In this document: in pieces, positions 60,279-64,000 of the stretch
Layout: every line of letters starts with the position of its first letter
Position numbering within the stretch: position 1 is the stretch's first letter
NCBI GenBank assembly: GCA_024398365.1
Contig: JAKSJG010000001.1
Coordinates: 82,696-146,695 of the forward strand
Direction: 5' to 3'
Source of the DNA: Bacteroidales bacterium
GTDB taxonomy: Bacteria; Bacteroidota; Bacteroidia; Bacteroidales; UBA932
Length of the DNA stretch: 64,000 bases
Notes under the pieces: generated by a model
Databases searched by the model: none
Seen by the model: only the letters and a program-made list of their open reading frames with translations
What the model was told of the DNA's origin: nothing
Program-made: the position numbers and the translations under genes

Positions 60279-60286
60279 CAAATATA
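60279..60286 (-). promoter_or_regulatory. -7 element (TATATTTG) for the alarmone and partner-switch operon
   Basis: TATATTTG on the minus strand ends 5 bases before the ATG of the synthetase-like gene, which implies a leaderless mRNA for the seven-gene operon. Confidence 0.55.
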
Positions 60287-60307
60287 GTAATTATTATGCA
60301 TTATAGC

Positions 60308-60315
60308 TATATTTG
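60308..60315 (+). promoter_or_regulatory. -7 element (TATATTTG) for the three-domain hydrolase gene
   Basis: TATATTTG on the plus strand is 25 bases before the ATG at 60341. Together with the minus-strand element it forms a 9-bp inverted repeat (CAAATATAG at 60279-60287 and CTATATTTG at 60307-60315). Confidence 0.55.
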
Positions 60316-60340
60316 TACTATAAGACAGATTTTTTATGCT

Positions 60341-63250
60341 ATGAGGAAATTATTGAATATCAGAGCCTTTACTCTGGCTTTTCTGGCATTCGCACTTCTG
60401 CTTCCCGCAGAGGCCGGGGCCTGCACTTCGGTCATAGTCTCAGGCAGGGCCACAGCCTCCGGCAAGCCGCTGCTGCTCAAGGTGCGCGACAACACCGTCA
60501 CTGATGAGACAACCACCTTCCAGTATTTCCATGGAGAAAAATATGATTTCCTCGGCAATATCGCCGATGCTGCCAAGGCGCACGACAGGATACGCAGCAC
60601 GGTGGGCGGCTACAACACGGCGGGCCTGTGCCTCGCCAGCCTGACCTCCCACGGATTTCCGCTGGACAGCGTCAAGAAGGACAGGATATCGGGCGGAGGA
60701 TTGCTCTTCCGCGCCCTCGGCAGCTGCCGCAACCTCGCGGAGTTCGAGAAGCTCGCGCGCCAGCTCCAGAAGGAGCATGTCATCATCACCAATGTCGGCG
60801 GCATAGACGCTGACGGTGCCGCGGCTTATTACGAGTTCGGCGGCCACAGCTTCACCAAATACGATGTGAACAGCCGCAAGGACGCTCCGCAGGGCTTCCG
60901 CGCCATGACCAATTTCGCGTTCTCGGGCGACACCACCAAGGGTGGAGGCATCGAGAGATACGACGATGCCATGGAATGCCTCGCCCGCCTGCCGAAGGAC
61001 AGGAATGGCAAATTCGTCATCGACCACACCCACATACTTGACACCGTAGTACGCTCCCTCTGCCATCATCGCAAGGGCATCAGGGACATAGACGGGCTGA
61101 AGGACGAGCAGTATTATCCGTTCGACGGATTCATCTGCAGGTTCACCACCAACGCGGCATACGTCTTCGAGGGCGTGAAACGCGGCGAGGACCCGAAGCA
61201 TACCGTGCTCTGGGCCTGCATTGGCAACCCATGCTGCACGCCGGCGCTGCCTCTGGTGCTGGGCGACAGCAACATGCTGCCGGAATGCATCTATGCCGGC
61301 GACCGCATCCCTTCATCTGTCTGCCTCAGGGCGAGGGGCATGCGGGAGACACATATCTTCGACCGCTCCAAGATGATGAACGTGGCCAATATCAGGGCAA
61401 TGCTGCCTATGGTACGTGGCACAGAGGAGCCGATAAGGCAGGACTTCACAGCCATACACGATGCCTGGACCGCAGGAAAGATGACGGATGCAGAGTTCTA
61501 CGCAGCCTACCGCAAGCTCACTCCGGCCTATTATGACAGATATGTCAAGGGTACCGCCGCCTTTTCGCCGAGGGTATGGGTCGATCCGCTCAAGGCCGGT
61601 GCGCAGGTGCACGGACAGGGATGGGCCGAGCTTCGCGGCACTTATTCCCGCCTGCCGGAGCGGGCGAAGGGCATGGTGCGGCAGAAGGTCTGGAACCTCA
61701 GCCGCAATTCCGCCGGTCTGAGCCTGGTATTCCGCAGCAACGCTGCGAATATCAAGGTGCGCTACGGCGTGTCCGGCAGCCAGGCCATGTTCCATATGCC
61801 TTCGACAGGCGTTTCAGGCATAGACCTCTATGCCACTGACCTTCAGGGTGCGCGCCGCTGGTGCGCGCCGGATTTCACGCCATCGTTCAGGGACACCATC
61901 ACATATACCTACAGCAATCTGACATATTTCCCCAAGAACAGGGCACGCTACTACGAATACCATCTCTATCTGCCGCTCTACACCAGCGTGAAGTGGCTCG
62001 AGATAGGTGTGCCGGAAGGAGCGATGCTGGAATTCTGCCCGGAGACGCAGGAGAGGCCTATAGTCGTTTACGGCACGAGCATCGCCCAGGGAGCCTGCGC
62101 GAGCAGGCCGGGAATGTGCTGGACAGGCATCGTGGAGCGTGAACTGGAGCACCCGCTGGTCAACCTCGGCTTCTCCGGCAACGGCAAGCTGGAGCCGGAG
62201 GTCTTCAGCCTGATGAGCGGGATTGACGCCAGCCTCTACATCATAGACTGCATGCCGAACATGCGCGAGGCAGACCCTGTGGTCAAGCTTGTGACTGAGG
62301 GCGTGCGCATACTGCGCTCGAAGCATGACTGCCCGATACTCCTGGTGGAGCACAGCGGTTACGTCAACGAAGTCACCAATGAGAGCAGGAGTTATTACCG
62401 CCACCTCAATGACAGCCTTGCAGGCGCATTTGCAGCCTTGAAGGCCGCCGGGTACAATGACATACATTATCTGAGCTGTGACGAGATAGCGCTCGGCATG
62501 GACGGGATGGTCGAGGGTGTGCATCCGAATGACCTGGGCATGTACCGTTACGCCTGTGCCTATGAGAAGAAGATCAGGGAGATATTCCACGAGTCTTTCG
62601 CCAGCTGCACGCCTTGCACCAACGACCGCGACTCCTATATCTGGAAAACGCGTCACGAGCAGGTGCTCGGCTATGTCTCATCTTCGAAGCCGCAGGTGGT
62701 GCTCATAGGCGATTCCATCCTCCATTTCTGGGGAGGTGAACCGGCCTTTCCGCAGATATGCCGCGGAGCGGACTCCTGGGAGGAGCTCTGGCAGGGCCGA
62801 CGCGTCGCCAATCTGGGATTCGGCTGGGACCGCGTGGAGAATATGCTCTGGCGCATTACCCACGGAGAGCTGGACGGCTACAGCGCCGAGGATGTGTATA
62901 TCATGGCAGGCACCAACAATCTGGCGGTGAAATGGACTCCGGAGCATATAGCGCAGGGCGTGATGGAGATCGCCCATGCCGTGCGTGAGCGTCAGCCACA
63001 GGCGCGCATACATGTCTGCGGACTTGCGCCGCGTGGCGATGCCGATTTCGATATTCCTGCGGTGAACACCGCAATCAGGGAGGCCCTTTCTGCTGACAGC
63101 GCCCTCTCGGGCGTTGCGAATTATGTCGATATGTCCCGCCTGATGGTCGGCCCTGACGGCAGTATCATCAACAGTCTCTATGTGGATCGTCTGCATCCGA
63201 ACGCAGACGGCTACCGCGCTTTTGCGAAAATGCTGAAGGAAGCAAAATAG
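60341..63250 (+). CDS. Secreted three-domain hydrolase: Ntn-type (C45-like) plus two SGNH domains
   Basis: The 969-residue protein starts with a signal peptide; AEAGA then Cys28. Cleavage before Cys28 would expose it as the N-terminal nucleophile of a C45/acyltransferase-like Ntn hydrolase (CTSVIVSGRATASGKPLLLK; about 28-420). Next comes a beta-domain (about 430-570, GVSGIDLYATD) and a first SGNH esterase (about 570-755; YGTSIAQGACAS, GFSGNG, GVHPNDLG). A second SGNH domain (about 775-969) has LIGDSILHFWGG, MAGTNNL and DRLHPNADGY. All SGNH block residues are present in both. Fusing an amidase or acylase with two esterases suggests removal of acyl groups from a complex glycan or peptidoglycan; that is inference. 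Confidence 0.82.
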   Translation: MRKLLNIRAFTLAFLAFALLLPAEAGACTSVIVSGRATASGKPLLLKVRDNTVTDETTTFQYFHGEKYDFLGNIADAAKAHDRIRSTVGGYNTAGLCLASLTSHGFPLDSVKKDRISGGGLLFRALGSCRNLAEFEKLARQLQKEHVIITNVGGIDADGAAAYYEFGGHSFTKYDVNSRKDAPQGFRAMTNFAFSGDTTKGGGIERYDDAMECLARLPKDRNGKFVIDHTHILDTVVRSLCHHRKGIRDIDGLKDEQYYPFDGFICRFTTNAAYVFEGVKRGEDPKHTVLWACIGNPCCTPALPLVLGDSNMLPECIYAGDRIPSSVCLRARGMRETHIFDRSKMMNVANIRAMLPMVRGTEEPIRQDFTAIHDAWTAGKMTDAEFYAAYRKLTPAYYDRYVKGTAAFSPRVWVDPLKAGAQVHGQGWAELRGTYSRLPERAKGMVRQKVWNLSRNSAGLSLVFRSNAANIKVRYGVSGSQAMFHMPSTGVSGIDLYATDLQGARRWCAPDFTPSFRDTITYTYSNLTYFPKNRARYYEYHLYLPLYTSVKWLEIGVPEGAMLEFCPETQERPIVVYGTSIAQGACASRPGMCWTGIVERELEHPLVNLGFSGNGKLEPEVFSLMSGIDASLYIIDCMPNMREADPVVKLVTEGVRILRSKHDCPILLVEHSGYVNEVTNESRSYYRHLNDSLAGAFAALKAAGYNDIHYLSCDEIALGMDGMVEGVHPNDLGMYRYACAYEKKIREIFHESFASCTPCTNDRDSYIWKTRHEQVLGYVSSSKPQVVLIGDSILHFWGGEPAFPQICRGADSWEELWQGRRVANLGFGWDRVENMLWRITHGELDGYSAEDVYIMAGTNNLAVKWTPEHIAQGVMEIAHAVRERQPQARIHVCGLAPRGDADFDIPAVNTAIREALSADSALSGVANYVDMSRLMVGPDGSIINSLYVDRLHPNADGYRAFAKMLKEAK

Positions 63251-63269
63251 CGGCTGGCTCCTGTGGATT

Positions 63270-63863
63270 TCAGTCTGTTTCCTTTATCCAGCCGGGAATC
63301 TTCTTCGCGACGTGCTCGTTGAGGCGGTGGCCGAATTTGTCCGACCAGATGATGGTGAAGCCGGCCTGCTCAAGGAGCTTGGCATTCTTGCGGGATTCCA
63401 CCTGCCCGATGAGCTCGTCATCGGTTGAGAAGATGCCCAGGTTCTTCCTGCCGGGAATGATCTCATGTGCCTTCTTGTACGCCGTGAATGCCCTGACCAT
63501 GGTCTCGTCGATGATGTACTCCGTGCGTCCGTCCTCGCGTTCGCAGAAGAAAGGGTGGGAGCCGTAGCCCAGCTTCCTCAGCACGCTTTCGATGTTGAGT
63601 GTCACGTTGCAGACCAGCTTTATGGCCTCCGGAGCATCCGCGTAGAGGGTGTACAGACCTCCCATGCTGGTGCCCGCGATGATGGCGGGGGAGAAGACCC
63701 TGACGTACTCGTCGATCTTGGCCACGCTCTCCTCCGGGTCCTCATTCACCTCAGGGCATATCCATTCGTATTCGGGGAAACACTTCATGAATGAGCTGCG
63801 GGTGCCTGACTTGGCGCCCGACCCCGCCCCGTGGATGTATATCGCGTATTCCTTCTGCTCCAT
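63270..63863 (-). CDS. YqiA/UPF0227-like alpha/beta hydrolase
   Basis: The 197-residue protein resembles small alpha/beta hydrolases of the YqiA type: an N-terminal YAIYIHGAGSG strand with the oxyanion region, the nucleophile Ser in IAGTSMGGLYTLY near residue 66, an Asp region FSTDDELIG near 148, and the catalytic His near SDKFGHRLNEH. I start at the ATG at 63863 (MEQKEYAIY). The frame is open farther upstream but overlaps the -7 element. It is probably a cytoplasmic esterase; the substrate is unknown. It converges with the three-domain hydrolase, 19 bases away. Confidence 0.85.
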   Translation of the reverse strand: MEQKEYAIYIHGAGSGAKSGTRSSFMKCFPEYEWICPEVNEDPEESVAKIDEYVRVFSPAIIAGTSMGGLYTLYADAPEAIKLVCNVTLNIESVLRKLGYGSHPFFCEREDGRTEYIIDETMVRAFTAYKKAHEIIPGRKNLGIFSTDDELIGQVESRKNAKLLEQAGFTIIWSDKFGHRLNEHVAKKIPGWIKETD

Positions 63864-63868
63864 AAATA

Positions 63869-63876
63869 CAAAGTTA
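63869..63876 (-). promoter_or_regulatory. -7 element (TAACTTTG) for the alpha/beta hydrolase gene
   Basis: TAACTTTG on the minus strand ends 5 bases before the ATG at 63863. It supports that start and a leaderless mRNA. Confidence 0.55.
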
Positions 63877-63934
63877 GCATTTTTGTGGCGATGTCCGCCT
63901 GACACATGGTATTGTATCGTTTGATTATTATTGC

Positions 63935-63942
63935 TAACTTTA
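63935..63942 (+). promoter_or_regulatory. -7-like element (TAACTTTA) before the last gene
   Basis: TAACTTTA differs from the consensus in the last base. A TTG at 63912-63914 is 20 bases upstream, a reasonable -33 spacing. Confidence 0.45.
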
Positions 63943-63965
63943 CCCTCAAACTTAAATATTTAAGG

Positions 63966-64000
63966 ATGAAACGAGATTATTTAACCCCTCAGGCCATGGT
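63966..64000 (+). CDS. Start of an unidentified gene, cut by the window end
   Basis: An ATG at 63966, with AAGG just upstream, opens a frame MKRDYLTPQAM that runs off the window. The short N-terminus resembles the small M-K-x-Y-x-T-P proteins common in Bacteroidetes, but eleven residues are too few to call a family. Confidence 0.4.
   Translation, partial: MKRDYLTPQAM

Noticed and set aside
1-64000. CRISPR arrays, insertion sequences, prophage genes, tRNA or rRNA genes
   Set aside because: No regularly spaced repeats, transposase or phage motifs, or cloverleaf/CCA patterns were noticed, and the genes fill the window almost without gaps.

Overview
The window looks like chromosomal DNA of a fairly GC-rich member of the Bacteroidales. 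The evidence is the division-gene order, several Bacteroidetes-type families (FtsL-like protein, DUF4252, DUF4369 thioredoxin-like lipoprotein, OprP-like porin) and repeated TAnnTTTG -7 promoter elements in place of TATAAT. Placement below order is not possible from sequence alone; an uncultured gut-type lineage is a guess. No rRNA, tRNA, insertion sequence, prophage or CRISPR array was seen, and no gene-free stretch exceeds 300 bases.

Layout. 1-6.7 kb: a truncated tatD, dprA, queA and an HtrA protease on the minus strand; mtgA and a phosphodiester glycosidase on the plus strand; then truB and rpiB. 6.7-23.4 kb: one long minus-strand division and cell-wall operon, read mraZ-rsmH-ftsL-ftsI-murE-mraY-murD-ftsW-murG-murC-ftsQ-ftsA-ftsZ and continuing into gltX-rpiB-truB with overlaps or gaps of a few bases. 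Four 10-bp-spaced MraZ-type boxes precede it. 23.4-36.4 kb: housekeeping genes (DUF4252 protein, O-methyltransferase, dnaX, lptB, nadE, prs, engB, a Gate-domain membrane protein, a porin, ribF, xseB, xseA, greA, a HIT protein, a thioredoxin-like lipoprotein).

36.4-42.3 kb is the most unusual region. It is a minus-strand operon with a 49-residue membrane peptide, a hairpin terminator or attenuator, a peptidase-containing ABC transporter, two tiny genes encoding cationic peptides with double-glycine leaders, a TolC-type outer-membrane protein and an HlyD-type adaptor, and it abuts tsaB directly. Both mature peptides carry a GxxxG motif, as two-peptide (class IIb) bacteriocins do. I infer a complete process-and-export system for a two-component secreted peptide.

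42.4-54.3 kb: cvpA, ileS, a DksA-like protein, lspA, a large TerB-ABCG-like transporter, a lipoprotein and two tandem M28 peptidases. 54.3-60.3 kb: a seven-gene minus-strand operon that joins a (p)ppGpp synthetase-like protein and a (p)ppGpp hydrolase-like protein to a partner-switching set (anti-sigma-type kinase, sensor SpoIIE phosphatase, STAS protein), followed by a tyrosine-phosphatase-like protein and an APH-like kinase. 60.3-64 kb: a secreted three-domain hydrolase (Ntn-type plus two SGNH domains), an alpha/beta hydrolase and the start of one more gene.

Two cross-cutting observations: six genes have a -7 element ending only 5-8 bases before the start codon, which suggests leaderless mRNAs, and the dprA start codon lies inside a perfect 16-bp inverted repeat.
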